This document shows positions 28,725 to 37,113 of a stretch of 64,000 nt of DNA, piece after piece. A model generated the notes under the pieces. It made no database searches and was not told the origin of the DNA. It worked only from the letters and a program-made list of their open reading frames with translations. The stretch is taken from assembly GCA_964570285.1 (NCBI GenBank), contig CAZMXP010000014.1, forward strand, positions 1-64,000. The letters run 5' to 3'. Position numbers and translations under genes: made by a program. Origin of the DNA: CAZMXP01 sp964570285 (GTDB taxonomy: Bacteria > Planctomycetota > PLA2). The stretch's first letter is position 1; every line of letters begins with the position of its first letter.

Positions 28725-28800
28725 GGGGGGGTAGCTCAGGTGGTAGAGCACATGACTGAAAATCATGGTGTCGCCAGTTCAACTCTGGCCCTCCCCACCA
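28725..28800 (+). tRNA. tRNA-Phe (GAA)
   Basis: The 76 bases fold as a cloverleaf: a 7-bp acceptor stem GGGGGGG with CCTCCCC (one G-T pair), D arm GCTC...GAGC, anticodon stem CATGA/TCATG with loop CTGAAAA (anticodon GAA), and T arm GCCAG-TTCAACT-CTGGC. The discriminator is A and CCA is encoded. Confidence 0.96.
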
Positions 28801-28839
28801 GCCCCAAGCGCCGCGGCCGATGGCCGCGGCGCCTGGGGC
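28801..28839 (+). terminator. Long GC hairpin directly after tRNA-Phe
   Basis: GCCCCAAGCGCCGCGGCC and GGCCGCGGCGCCTGGGGC pair around a GAT loop with a single A-bulge or mismatch near the base. It starts immediately after the CCA, without a T-run. It is likely a terminator or 3' processing boundary. Confidence 0.6.
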
Positions 28840-28948
28840 AGACCGAAGGCTCGAGGCTGTAGGCCGCGGGATTCGCGTGCAGGGTCGGGTGCCGCGGCCT
28901 TCAGTCTCCCGCGTGCCGGGCCGATCCAATGGGGATCGGAGGCGCCTC

Positions 28949-29152
28949 ATGTCGCACGAAGCTGCATTCCACGATGGCTACAGGAAGGCGTTGGAGGAGG
29001 TCATGCGCCTGCTGGACAGCCTCGGCTTCGACCTCGATGAGGACGAGCGTCTCGCGACCCTGCGGGAGGAGATCGGGGAGCGGATGCAGCGGGCGCGGCA
29101 GATGAGCGGCTCCTCGCTCGCGGCCGACGCCTCCGGCAAGGCCGGGTACTAG
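28949..29152 (+). CDS. Small charged helical protein, unknown
   Basis: This 67-residue protein starts at ATG 28949 with GGAGG 7 bases upstream, preferred over a longer frame that runs back through the hairpin. The sequence (AFHDGYRKALEEVMRLLDSL, then GFDLDEDERLATLREEIGER) predicts two amphipathic helices with many acidic residues and no Cys. It sits 5 bases before the glycosyltransferase gene and may be co-transcribed with it. No family is recognised. Confidence 0.7.
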   Translation: MSHEAAFHDGYRKALEEVMRLLDSLGFDLDEDERLATLREEIGERMQRARQMSGSSLAADASGKAGY

Positions 29153-29157
29153 CGGCC

Positions 29158-30279
29158 GTGCCGCCGCGGCGCGTCACCGTGGTGCTGCCGTGCCTCGACG
29201 AGGAGAGGACGGTGGGCGGGTGCGTCGAGGAGGCGCGGCAGGGCCTGCCCGCGCCGGAGTTCGACGCGGAGGTGATCGTCGTCGACAACGGCTCCACGGA
29301 CCGCAGCGTGGTGGTCGCGAAGGCGGCGGGGGCGCGGGTGGTCGTCGAGCGCCGCCGCGGGTACGGGAGCGCGCTCTGGCGCGGCATCCGCGAGGCGGGT
29401 GGCGAGGTCATCGTGCTCGGGGACGCCGACGGCTCCTACCGCTTCGATGCCGTGGCACCGCTCGTCGCGGCGGTGGACGCGGGGGCCGACCTCGTGATGG
29501 GCTCGCGACTCAGGGGCCCGATCGAACCGGGCGCGATGCCCTTCCTGAACCGGTACCTCGGCACGCCGGTCCTGACGTTTCTCGTCAACCGGCTCTTCGG
29601 CACGCGCATCAGCGACGTCAACTGCGGGCTGAGGGCGCTGCGCGCCGAGGCCGCCAAGCGCCTCGACCTGCGCGCCGCCGGGATGGAGTTCGCCTCGGAG
29701 ATGGTGCTGAAGGCCGCCCGGGCCGGGATGAGAATCGCCGAGGTTCCCGTCCCGTTCCGGCGCGACGGCCGCGGGCGTCCGCCGCACCTGCGCCGCTGGC
29801 GCGACGGATGGCGGCATCTCCGGTTCATCCTGCTCGCCTCTCCCAACGTCGTGCTGGTGGGCCCGGGAGTCGCGCTCCTCTCCGTAGGCACGGTGCTCGG
29901 CGCGCCGGCGTTCCTCGGCAGTCCGCGCCTCGGCGCCGGGGCCGCCTTCCTCGCCGCCGCGCTCGTGCTGCTCGGGGCGCAGCTCGCGCAGGTCGGGATC
30001 ATCGTGAAGACCTGGTACCACGTCGAGGGGTTCTACCCCCGCCCCTACCTGGAGCGGCTTTTCCGGCATGTCGGGTTCGAGGCGGGGCTGCTCTTCGGTC
30101 TCGGGTTGCTCGCGACCGGCGTGGTCGTCACCGCGCCGATCCTGCTCCGCTGGAAGAACGGCCTCCACGTCGACGGCGCCTCGATCGCGGCGGCCCTGAC
30201 CTTCCTCGGCCTCGGCGTGCAGATCATCGCCAGCTCCGTCATCCTTTCGGTGCTGGGCATCCGGCGCCGGAGGGGGTAG
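29158..30279 (+). CDS. Family 2 glycosyltransferase with C-terminal membrane helices (DPM1/GtrB-like)
   Basis: This 373-residue protein starts at GTG 29158. Residues 1-230 are a GT-A fold: VTVVLPCLDEERTVGGCV, VIVVDNGSTDRSV, GDADGSYRFD (the DxD-type motif) and the acceptor-loop SDVNCGLRALR. Residues about 235-370 hold four TM helices (NVVLVGPGVALLSVGTV; FLAAALVLLGAQLAQVGIIV; GLLFGLGLLATGVVVTAPIL; AALTFLGLGVQIIASSVILS). This architecture transfers a sugar from a nucleotide sugar to polyprenyl phosphate at the inner membrane. The donor is not readable. Confidence 0.88.
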   Translation: MPPRRVTVVLPCLDEERTVGGCVEEARQGLPAPEFDAEVIVVDNGSTDRSVVVAKAAGARVVVERRRGYGSALWRGIREAGGEVIVLGDADGSYRFDAVAPLVAAVDAGADLVMGSRLRGPIEPGAMPFLNRYLGTPVLTFLVNRLFGTRISDVNCGLRALRAEAAKRLDLRAAGMEFASEMVLKAARAGMRIAEVPVPFRRDGRGRPPHLRRWRDGWRHLRFILLASPNVVLVGPGVALLSVGTVLGAPAFLGSPRLGAGAAFLAAALVLLGAQLAQVGIIVKTWYHVEGFYPRPYLERLFRHVGFEAGLLFGLGLLATGVVVTAPILLRWKNGLHVDGASIAAALTFLGLGVQIIASSVILSVLGIRRRRG

Positions 30280-30283
30280 GCGC

Positions 30284-30925
30284 TCAGTCCCCCTGGGCCC
30301 CCTTCTTCTCGCCTTCCGCCGCCGGGCGGCGCGTGGCGGGGACGAACCAGAGATGGCCGTCGACCGCCGTCAGCTTGGCATCGAAGACGTTCTCGATATA
30401 GAGCAGCATCGAGAGGAGCGTCATCTCGCCGCGGAGGCTCATCGTCTTGCTCTGGTCGATCTCGCCGCGGACGAAGAGCTTGACGCCGTAGCCTTCGGCG
30501 AGGTCCTCGACGACCTGCTCGAGATTGACCTCCTCCCACCGCACATCCACGACCTCGTCGAGATGGTCCCCGAAGTACTTCCGCATCGGCTCGACATAGC
30601 CGCCGTCCCCGAGGGCGCGGTCGAGGATCTCGAGCACCTCCAGCGTGTCGTTGCGGCAGCGCTCCATGAAGATGTGCAGGTCGATCCTCCCCTGCCGCTC
30701 CATCTTCTTCTCCTCGTCGTTGAGGACGAATTCGCCCGACTCGCGCATCTTGCGGATCTCGACGACGTCGCCCGCGGCCTGCTCGATGCGCTCGACATCC
30801 TTCAGCAGTTTCTGCTGCCGCTCGACGAGCTCGCGGCAGAGCGCGCCGTAGTCGGCCGCCCCGCGGGCGAGGCCGTGGCCCAGCGCGAAGAGGCCGGCGG
30901 CGAGGAGGAGGCGGCGGATCGTCAC
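30284..30925 (-). CDS. Exported protein with secretin/TonB N-terminal (STN)-like domain, second of a pair
   Basis: This 213-residue protein starts at GTG 30925, overlapping the stop of the upstream paralog (GTGA). It has a signal peptide (RRLLLAAGLFALGHGLARG), then a charged helical region (DYGALCRELVERQQKLLKDV). About residues 125-195 form an STN-like fold (VDVRWEEVNLEQVVEDLAEG, then KLFVRGEIDQSKTMSLRGEM and HLWFVPA). STN domains are short beta-alpha modules at the N-terminus of secretins and TonB receptors. Here the module stands without a channel domain. It could be an assembly or docking protein for an envelope machine. Confidence 0.72.
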   Translation of the reverse strand: MTIRRLLLAAGLFALGHGLARGAADYGALCRELVERQQKLLKDVERIEQAAGDVVEIRKMRESGEFVLNDEEKKMERQGRIDLHIFMERCRNDTLEVLEILDRALGDGGYVEPMRKYFGDHLDEVVDVRWEEVNLEQVVEDLAEGYGVKLFVRGEIDQSKTMSLRGEMTLLSMLLYIENVFDAKLTAVDGHLWFVPATRRPAAEGEKKGAQGD

Positions 30926-31668
30926 TTGCCTCCCTCCAGCGCGCGCCTCTCCGCCTCCTTGGCCGCCGCGTCGATCGCGTCGCGCCGCGCCTTCCACGCG
31001 GCCTTCTTGCGGATGATCCACTCGCCGCCGAAGAGGTCCTCGTGGCGCTCCTTGTAGACGTAGAGCGTGTCGCCGCGGATCTTCCACGTGAAGAGGAGGC
31101 TGTCGCCCATCATCTGCAGCATCGCGCGCGCGGTCGTCTTCTCGAAGTCGAACGAGACGGTGTCGAACTTGTAGACGCGCGCGTCGACCTCGATGTTGAT
31201 CCCCACCGACTCCTCGATCTCGTCGAGGATGTTGACGAGCCACTCCTCGCGGTAGCGCACGCCCTCGAAGCGCGCCGCCCGCAGCCGCTCCCAGACCTCC
31301 TCCTCCTTGAGCCCGGCGTACTTGCCGCGGTGGAGGTCGAGCAGGTGGTTCAATTCGTCGAGGGAGGCGAGCTTCAGCGCGCGGGCGCGCGCGAGCATCG
31401 GCTTCACCTCGCCCACCCCGCGCGCCCCGGCGTCGAGCGCCTGCGCGACGAGCGCCTCGTACTCCCGCTCGCGGGCCACGATCCCCGGCACGCGGGCAAT
31501 CGCCTCGTCGAAGTCGATCTGCTTGATCTCGCGCCGCACCTGCGCCAGGCGCGCCTGAAGCTCCGGGTCCACCTCGGCCGCCTTGCGCTTCTTCTTCCCC
31601 TCCTGCCCCGAAGCGAGTCCGGCGGCGAACGCGGCGAGCAGGCCCAATACGATCGCGGTCTGTCTCAA
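30922..31668 (-). CDS. Exported protein with STN-like domain, first of a pair
   Basis: TTG 31668 is chosen because it follows GGGAGGA by 4 bases and opens a signal peptide (RQTAIVLGLLAAFAAGLASG); longer in-frame extension covers repeats and is unlikely. The protein has 248 residues. A basic N-terminal tract (EGKKKRKAAEVD) and helices (LQARLAQVRREIKQIDFDEA) come first, then an STN-like domain at about 150-215 (VNILDEIEESVGINIEVDAR, with FDTVSFDFEKTTARAMLQMM and LYVYKERHED). It is paralogous in layout to the following gene and coupled to it. The function is unknown; the placement between a glycosyltransferase and pgi gives no further clue. Confidence 0.72.
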   Translation of the reverse strand: MRQTAIVLGLLAAFAAGLASGQEGKKKRKAAEVDPELQARLAQVRREIKQIDFDEAIARVPGIVAREREYEALVAQALDAGARGVGEVKPMLARARALKLASLDELNHLLDLHRGKYAGLKEEEVWERLRAARFEGVRYREEWLVNILDEIEESVGINIEVDARVYKFDTVSFDFEKTTARAMLQMMGDSLLFTWKIRGDTLYVYKERHEDLFGGEWIIRKKAAWKARRDAIDAAAKEAERRALEGGK

Positions 31669-31753
31669 CGCTCCTCCCTTCGCTGCCAGAGGCCCGGGTC
31701 CCGCCTCCGCGTCGGCGGCGGGCACCACGAACAGCGGATTGTCGCATGCCCGC

Positions 31754-31931
31754 GGGGGCTTCGCGGCGCCGAGCCGCCGCTGCGCCCCTCCGGAGGGACG
31801 AGGGTGGAGGGGGCGACGGGAGTGCGTGGGGTTTGTCTGCGGAGCTGTGGCGGGTGGTGGGGTGGCGGTGTCGGCCGCAAAACTATGGTGTTGCTTGGGG
31901 GGGCTTCGCGGCGCCGAGCGCCGCTGCGCCC
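31754..31931 (+). repeat. Pair of ~34-bp direct repeats in the pgi upstream region
   Basis: GGGGGCTTCGCGGCGCCGAG followed by CCGCCGCTGCGCCC at 31754-31787 recurs with one base missing at 31899-31931. Each copy is partly self-complementary (GGCGCCGAGCCGCCG). The 300-base gap 31669-31966 contains these, a GTGGGGTTTGTCTGCGGAGC stretch and presumably both divergent promoters. Confidence 0.7.
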
Positions 31932-31966
31932 CCCCAAACCCCTCCTTATCCCTGTATCTTGTCCCC

Positions 31967-33223
31967 ATGGGATTTGTTTATGAAGCGGCATCGCTTGCGA
32001 CGACGGGGCTCGACCCGGCTGCTGTGGCGGGCCTCGAGGCGCAGGCCAACCTCGCCGCGGCGCGCCTTCCCGCCGCCGCGTTCGTGGCCGATCTCGCCCG
32101 GGCGCCGGCCCTGCCCCCGCGGGCCGACGCGGACCGCGTCGTCGTTCTCGGCATCGGGGGGTCGGCCCTCGGCACGCGCGCGGTGCACGCGGCGAGCCCC
32201 GGACGCGACATCCTGCCGATCCTCGTGGTCGACAACATCGACCCGCAGCCCTTCGAAGAGGCGTGGCTCGGCGGCGACCCGCGACGCACGGCATGGGTCG
32301 TCGTCAGCAAGAGCGGCGGGACGACCGAGACCCTCGCCCAGTTCGGCCTGCTGCTGCGACGGCTCGGGGAGGCGCGCGCAGGGGCTCAGGTGCACGTGGT
32401 CACCGGGGCGAAGGGTCCCCTCCGCGATCTGGCGGCCGCCGAACGGCTGCCGACGCACGAGGTGCCGGAGGCGGTCGGCGGGCGGTTTTCCGTCTTCACC
32501 CCCGCCGCGACCGTCCCGCTCGCTCTCGCGGGCCACGACTGCGCGGCGCTCCTCGAAGGCGCGCGCGCCGGGGCCGCGGCCGCCGCGAAGCCGGGCAGCG
32601 CCGCAGTCCGCCTCGCCGCGCTACTGATCGCCTCGGCGAACGCCGGCCGCAACATCGTCGCCTTCTGGAGCTACGCCGAGCGTCTGGAGACGGTCGGGGA
32701 GTGGTTCCGCCAACTCTGGGCGGAGAGCCTCGGCAAGCTGAGGCGCGACGGCACGCGCACCGGCCAGACGCCGGTCCACTGCGTCGGATCGACCGACCAG
32801 CACAGCATCCAGCAGCTGATGGTCGAGGGGCCCGCGGACAAGGCGGTCGTCGTTCTGGCCGGTCCGCCGACCGCGCAGACCAAGGCGCCGGAATCGACCC
32901 CGGGTGTGGCTGCCGGCCACTCGCTATCCGGAATCCTGGACGCCATGCGCCGCGCGACTGCCGCAGCGATGGTGCGCGCAGGATGCCCCCTGGCGACGAT
33001 CAGGCTCACCTCATGGAACGAGCGCGCGATGGGCGGCCTGCTGATGGCGCTTCTCGCGTCGACGGTCATCGGCGGCGACCTGCTCGGCGTCGACCCCTAC
33101 GGCCAGCCCGGAGTCGAGGCGGCGAAGCTCGCGACCAAGGCGCTGCTGGGGGAGCCGAAGGGCCCGCTCTCGGTCCAGATCGCGGCGCTGCTGGGGGAGG
33201 GACGCGGGCTGCCGGGGATGTAG
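31967..33223 (+). CDS. pgi: Glucose-6-phosphate isomerase
   Basis: This 418-residue enzyme interconverts glucose-6-phosphate and fructose-6-phosphate. Motifs are VVLGIGGSALGTRA, the sugar-phosphate loop SKSGGTTET (about 101-109), VGSTDQHSIQQL, and the signature DPYGQPGVEAAK. It belongs to the shorter bacterial class (about 420-450 residues) and not the 550-residue enterobacterial class. ATG 31967 opens directly into the conserved region. It feeds glycolysis together with pyk in this window and supplies hexose phosphates for polysaccharide synthesis. Confidence 0.95.
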   Translation: MGFVYEAASLATTGLDPAAVAGLEAQANLAAARLPAAAFVADLARAPALPPRADADRVVVLGIGGSALGTRAVHAASPGRDILPILVVDNIDPQPFEEAWLGGDPRRTAWVVVSKSGGTTETLAQFGLLLRRLGEARAGAQVHVVTGAKGPLRDLAAAERLPTHEVPEAVGGRFSVFTPAATVPLALAGHDCAALLEGARAGAAAAAKPGSAAVRLAALLIASANAGRNIVAFWSYAERLETVGEWFRQLWAESLGKLRRDGTRTGQTPVHCVGSTDQHSIQQLMVEGPADKAVVVLAGPPTAQTKAPESTPGVAAGHSLSGILDAMRRATAAAMVRAGCPLATIRLTSWNERAMGGLLMALLASTVIGGDLLGVDPYGQPGVEAAKLATKALLGEPKGPLSVQIAALLGEGRGLPGM

Positions 33224-33305
33224 CGGAATCGCCGCGAGGAAATCCGGGGGGCGCGGGGGGCGGCCTCCAAGGCGGGTTTTGCGGCCTCTCGCGCCCCGCC
33301 CCGTG

Positions 33306-33330
33306 ACACCTATCCGCGTCTTATAGGTGT
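33306..33330. terminator. Hairpin between convergent pgi and PilZ genes
   Basis: ACACCTAT and ATAGGTGT form a perfect 8-bp stem around a 9-base loop in the 128-base gap between the two convergent genes. It is AT-richer than the surroundings and could terminate in both directions. Confidence 0.5.
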
Positions 33331-33351
33331 ATGAGGATCGCCTCCACCGGG

Positions 33352-33735
33352 TCAGCGGAGCCGCGTCGCGACGAACTTCGAGAGCAGCGAGCGTGCGCCC
33401 TCGGGGAGCGACTCGAAGAAGATCGCCGTGTCGTAGCCCGCGGCGGCGCCGCCCTTGCCGGCCCCCTCTCCTCCCTTGCGCCCGGCGGCCCGGTCGCAGC
33501 GCACGACGACGCCGGCGATGGCGATCGGGGTCGTGCTCGTCCCCCCCTTGCCCGCGGGCAGCTCCAGCGCAATCTGCACTCGGCTCAGCAGCGGCAGCTT
33601 GTCGGGGGTGCCGAATCGGATCCCCGAACTGCTCAGGTCGTGGATGCGCGTCTCCACGGTGCGCCCGCCGATCGTGAGGCGGAGGGGCAGGTCGGTCTCG
33701 ACCCGGGGGCTCTTGCGTCGCTCGGTTTGCGTCAT
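33352..33735 (-). CDS. PilZ domain protein
   Basis: This 127-residue protein starts at ATG 33735 with GCGAGG upstream; a longer frame reaches into the ssb promoter region and is rejected. The PilZ c-di-GMP-binding pattern is present: RRKSPRVETDLPLRL (RxxxR) and DLSSSGIRF ([D/N]xSxxG). A Gly/Lys-rich loop follows (DRAAGRKGGEGAGKGGAAAG) before the final strand (DTAIFFESL). It is likely a stand-alone c-di-GMP receptor controlling motility or exopolysaccharide, both of which are encoded nearby. Confidence 0.9.
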   Translation of the reverse strand: MTQTERRKSPRVETDLPLRLTIGGRTVETRIHDLSSSGIRFGTPDKLPLLSRVQIALELPAGKGGTSTTPIAIAGVVVRCDRAAGRKGGEGAGKGGAAAGYDTAIFFESLPEGARSLLSKFVATRLR

Positions 33736-33887
33736 CGGGCCTCGCTGCGAAGGCGGACGGTCGATCCAGGGCGTCAAGGCGACACCCGGGCTGGCCGCGG
33801 CGATTCTATGGGTGGGCTCGGGTAGAGTCAAAAGGCGAAGCGAGCGAGAGAACGAGCGAGCCTCCAGGCGAAGGAGCGTCAAAGACA

Positions 33888-34373
33888 ATGGCGAATTTCA
33901 ACAAGGTGATGCTGATCGGAAACCTGACCCGCGATCCCGAACTGCGCTACACGCAGGGGGGGATGGCGCTGGTCAAGTTCGGACTCGCGGTGAACCGCAA
34001 GTACCGCAACAAGAACACCAACGAGATGGTCGAGGAGGTCACCTTCGTCGACGTCGAGGGGTGGGGCCACTCCGCGGAGATCTTCAAGCAGTACATGTCG
34101 AAGGGCAAGCCGGTCTTCGTCGAGGGGCGGCTGAAGCTGGACCGCTGGGAGGGGAAGGACGGCCAGAAGCAGAGCAAGCTGCTCGTCGTGATGGAGAACT
34201 TCCAGTTCCTCGGCGCAGGCGGGGCGGCGAGGGACGGGGGCGAGCCGAGGAGCCAGCGGGCTTCGCGCGATGGGGGGCCGTCCGAGGCGCCGGAGGGCGT
34301 GCAGGCGGGACAGGTCGCCGACCGCGGCCCGGCGCAGGGCGAGGACTACGACTTCGAGGACATCCCGTTCTGA
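33888..34373 (+). CDS. ssb: Single-stranded DNA-binding protein
   Basis: This 161-residue protein has the OB fold MANFNKVMLIGNLTRDPELR, then VKFGLAVNRKY, EEVTFVDVEGWG and KGKPVFVEGRLKLDRW (residues 1-110). A Gly/Arg/Ala-rich disordered linker follows, then the acidic tip DYDFEDIPF, which docks replication and repair partners. The tip ends IPF as in most bacterial SSBs. The ribosome site is weak (AGGAGC). It is not next to rpsF/rpsR here. Confidence 0.96.
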   Translation: MANFNKVMLIGNLTRDPELRYTQGGMALVKFGLAVNRKYRNKNTNEMVEEVTFVDVEGWGHSAEIFKQYMSKGKPVFVEGRLKLDRWEGKDGQKQSKLLVVMENFQFLGAGGAARDGGEPRSQRASRDGGPSEAPEGVQAGQVADRGPAQGEDYDFEDIPF

Positions 34374-34749
34374 CGATCACCCGGCCCGCCCTCGCCGCTG
34401 CGGAAGACCAAGCACAGGGGCACGGGGGCGCGGCGCGCCGCCACGCCGCAACCAACGGAGCGAGGGCCGAAGGCGGCGCTGCGCCCAGGAGTTCCTCTTG
34501 CCCAAGCTCGGCGAGGAGTCGGGGCACCCTCCGCCGCTTGATGGGCAGCGGCGGAGGAGGCCGCGGAGCGGAGTGCGGTCTCCGCGTCGGGACGGTCCCC
34601 TTGCGCCTCCGGCCCCTCGTGCTCACCGCTCGCGGCAGCGCCACCTCGCGCGAGCGTTCATCCGGTTCCGGCGTGCAGCCGCGCCGCGTCTCCGCGCTCT
34701 GTGCTCCGCGCGCGGGCCGGCGCCGGTTCCCCGAGGGGGGCCGCCGCCG
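34374..34749. repeat. Non-coding gap with a copy of the palindromic repeat unit
   Basis: GCACAGGGGCACGGGGGCGC followed by ACGCCGCAACCAACGGAGCG and GGGCCGAAGGCGGCGCTGCG (about 34414-34490) is a degenerate copy of the palindromic unit seen at 17.0, 18.3 and 60.6 kb. The far end reads CGCGTCTCCGCGCTCTGTGC, its inverse complement in style. No gene is evident in the 376 bases. Confidence 0.6.
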
Positions 34750-35319
34750 ATGAGGTCTGACGCATCGATCCACCCCACGGCCGTGGTCGACGCCGGCGCC
34801 AGGGTCGGGGCCGGCGCGCGGGTCTGGCACTTCTGCCACGTGATGGAGGGGGCCCGCATCGGCCGCGATTGCGTGCTCGGCCAGAACGTCTTCGTCGGGC
34901 GCGGCGTGCGCATCGGGCAGGGATCCAAGATCCAGAACAACGTCTCCGTCTACGAGGGGGTCACGATCGGGCGCCGCTGCTTTCTCGGCCCCAGCGTCGT
35001 CTTCACGAACGTCAAGACCCCGCGGGCCGAGGTGGAGCGCCGGGGGGCGTTTCTTCCCACCCTCGTCCGGGATGGCGCGACGGTGGGGGCCAACGCGACC
35101 GTCCTCTGCGGCACCACCATCGGGCGCTACGCGCTCGTGGGCGCGGGAGCCGTCGTGACCCGCGACGTCGCCGATCACGCGCTCGTGTGCGGCGTCCCGG
35201 CGCGCGCGTGCGGCTGGGCCTGCCGCTGCGGCGTCCCGCTCGATCCCGGACTGCGCTGCCCGGAGTGCCGGAGCCGCTACCGGCTGCGGCGGGGGCGACT
35301 TGCGGCGGCGCCGGCGTGA
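34750..35319 (+). CDS. Left-handed beta-helix sugar N-acyltransferase (WbpD/WlbB-like) with zinc ribbon
   Basis: This 189-residue protein has hexapeptide repeats typical of LbH acetyltransferases: IHPTAVVDAGARVGAGARVW, HFCHVMEGARIGRDCVLGQN, VFVGRGVRIGQGSKIQNN and VRDGATVGANATVLCGTTIG, then YALVGAGAVVTRDVADHALV. The VWHFCHV and KIQNNVSVYEGV segments match enzymes that acetylate the 3-amino group of UDP-2-acetamido-3-amino-dideoxy sugars in surface-polysaccharide synthesis. A C-terminal CxC..CxxC ribbon (CRCGVPL, LRCPECRSRY) is also seen in that subfamily. It overlaps the prepilin peptidase start by 4 bases. Confidence 0.85.
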   Translation: MRSDASIHPTAVVDAGARVGAGARVWHFCHVMEGARIGRDCVLGQNVFVGRGVRIGQGSKIQNNVSVYEGVTIGRRCFLGPSVVFTNVKTPRAEVERRGAFLPTLVRDGATVGANATVLCGTTIGRYALVGAGAVVTRDVADHALVCGVPARACGWACRCGVPLDPGLRCPECRSRYRLRRGRLAAAPA

Positions 35320-36140
35320 CCGAGGCGATCGCGCTCTTCTTCGCCGGGCTCGGCGCGATCGTGGGCTCCTTCCTGAACGTGGTCATCCACCGGTTGCCGC
35401 GCGCGGAACCCATGCGCCTCATGGGCCGCTCGATGTGCCCCTCCTGTGGACAGGTGATCGCGTGGCATGACAACCTGCCGCTCCTCTCCTACCTGCTCCT
35501 GCGCGGCCGCTGCCGCCGATGCCGCTGGCCCATTCCGGTGCGCTATCCTGCCGTCGAGGCGCTCGGGGCGGTGCTCTTCGCCCTCGCGTTCCTCCGGGGG
35601 GAGGCGCTGGCGTGGACGCCGCTGCTGCCCGCCGTGGCGCTCTCGGCGGCCTTCCTCGCATCGCTCGTCGCGGCGGCAATCATCGACCTCCGGCACCGGA
35701 TCCTCCCCGACCTGCTCACGCTGAAGGTCGCCCTGCCCATCGCCCTCGTCGCGTCGGCGACGATCCCCGCGCTGCACGGCACGTCGCTGTTCGGCGTGAG
35801 CCTCGCCTCGGCGGGGAAGCCCGGCCTCGCCTCGCTGCTGGTGGGCGGGGCCGGCGCCGTCGTCGGCGGGGGCACGATCCTGCTCGCGCGCGCGGTGGGC
35901 GGCCGCCTGCTCCGACGCGAGGCGATCGGGCTCGGCGACGCGAAGCTGATGGCCGCCTGCGGGGTGATGGTGGGTCCCGAAGGGGCGCTGCTCTCGATCG
36001 CGATCGCCTCCCTTCTCGGCAGCGTCGTCGGGGTCGGCTTCCGGCTCGCGACCCGCCGCCGGGAGGTCCCGTTCGGCCCCTTCCTCGCGACCGGGGTCGC
36101 GATCTCGCTGCTGACGGGGCTCCACCTGCGGGGGTTGTGA
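35316..36140 (+). CDS. pilD: Prepilin peptidase / N-methyltransferase (PilD/GspO)
   Basis: This 274-residue, polytopic inner-membrane aspartic protease cleaves and N-methylates type IV prepilins. The N-terminus has GSFLNVVIHRLP, then the cytoplasmic zinc-binding CPSCGQVIAWHDNLPLLSYL with RCRRCRWPIPVRYP. The two catalytic Asp are in IIDLRHRILPD and IGLGDAKLMAA. There are seven or eight TM helices. Start GTG 35316 is coupled to the acyltransferase (GTGA). The natural substrates are the two prepilins at 43.2 and 44.0 kb. Confidence 0.94.
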   Translation: MTEAIALFFAGLGAIVGSFLNVVIHRLPRAEPMRLMGRSMCPSCGQVIAWHDNLPLLSYLLLRGRCRRCRWPIPVRYPAVEALGAVLFALAFLRGEALAWTPLLPAVALSAAFLASLVAAAIIDLRHRILPDLLTLKVALPIALVASATIPALHGTSLFGVSLASAGKPGLASLLVGGAGAVVGGGTILLARAVGGRLLRREAIGLGDAKLMAACGVMVGPEGALLSIAIASLLGSVVGVGFRLATRRREVPFGPFLATGVAISLLTGLHLRGL

Positions 36141-36375
36141 CCGCGGCCGTTGGGGGGAGGAGGGGGGCTGGGGGGCCGGGGGGGTCGGGGGGTCGGGAGG
36201 GGATCAGTGCGCCGCCTGGGTAGGCCAAGGCACAACCCCTTGTATGACAAAGGTCATTGTGCCGCCGTATTTGGTTGACGCGTTCGGAGGCGTGGAGCAC
36301 AATGCTTTCCATTGCGCGCGGGGCTTCTCCCGCCGCACCGCTTTCGGACTCGCTGCGTGCGACAGGAGGGAATCG

Positions 36376-37113
36376 ATGCTTTGGAATGTGATCGCTCGTG
36401 CAGGGGCGGGGCTCGCGGTGGCAGCCCTCGTGTTCTCGGGGGGCTGCCGTTCCGTCAAGACGGACCGGATCCGGGTCCTTGAGGCCAAGAACGCCACCGC
36501 CGAGAAGGAGATGGCGGAGCTGAGGCAGCGCAACGCGGAGCTGCGCGCGAAGGAGCTCGAGGCGCAGGCCGCCCGTGATCGCGCCGAGGCCGAGGCCCGC
36601 GCAGCCGAGGCGCGCGCGACGATCGCCGCCCAGAAGGCTCCCGCCGCCGCGCCTCCGGCGACGGGCGAGAAGCCCGGCCGCATCAGCGTCGACACGAGCG
36701 GGCTCCGCGACATCCCCGGCGTCGAAGTGCGCAGCGGAAAGAACGGGGAGACGACCATCACGCTCGCCTCGGACGTGACGTTCAAGCCCGGTCGTGCCGA
36801 CCTGAGCACGAAGTCCCAGGCCACGCTGGAGAAGGTCGCGCTGGCCCTGCGCAACGCGAGCGGCGTGCGCGAAGTGCGCATCGAGGGGCACACCGACAGC
36901 GACCCCATCCGCAAGTCAGGCTGGAAGGACAACCGCCACCTCTCCGTCGAGCGTGCGAGCACGGTCCGCCGCTTCCTCGTGACGAAGGGGCTCGACGACG
37001 CAGTCGTGCACGTCGAAGGGCACGGGGCGGACCGTCCCCTCGCCCCGAACACGAGCGACACGGGCAAGGCCCAGAACCGCCGCGTCGAGATCATCCTCAT
37101 CGCCCAGAGCTAG
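36376..37113 (+). CDS. OmpA-family peptidoglycan-binding lipoprotein
   Basis: This 245-residue protein starts at ATG 36376 with AGGAGGG 6 bases upstream, preferred over a longer frame. The lipoprotein signal ends VFSGGC. Residues about 30-95 are an Ala/Glu/Arg coiled coil (EKEMAELRQRNAELRAKELE). Residues about 120-245 are an OmpA C-like domain (GETTITLASDVTFKPGRADL; VREVRIEGHTDSDPI; NRHLSVERASTVRRFL; NRRVEIILI) with the Asp and Arg expected to hold diaminopimelate. It anchors the outer membrane or a machine to peptidoglycan. It lies just upstream of the pilus genes but is separated from them by IS copy C, whose CTAG provides its TAG stop. Confidence 0.9.
   Translation: MLWNVIARAGAGLAVAALVFSGGCRSVKTDRIRVLEAKNATAEKEMAELRQRNAELRAKELEAQAARDRAEAEARAAEARATIAAQKAPAAAPPATGEKPGRISVDTSGLRDIPGVEVRSGKNGETTITLASDVTFKPGRADLSTKSQATLEKVALALRNASGVREVRIEGHTDSDPIRKSGWKDNRHLSVERASTVRRFLVTKGLDDAVVHVEGHGADRPLAPNTSDTGKAQNRRVEIILIAQS

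Noticed and set aside
31669..31968. A 100-residue N-terminal extension of the first STN-domain gene
   Set aside because: It would cover the direct repeats and the pgi promoter region and would hide a good signal peptide that follows a strong ribosome site at TTG 31668.
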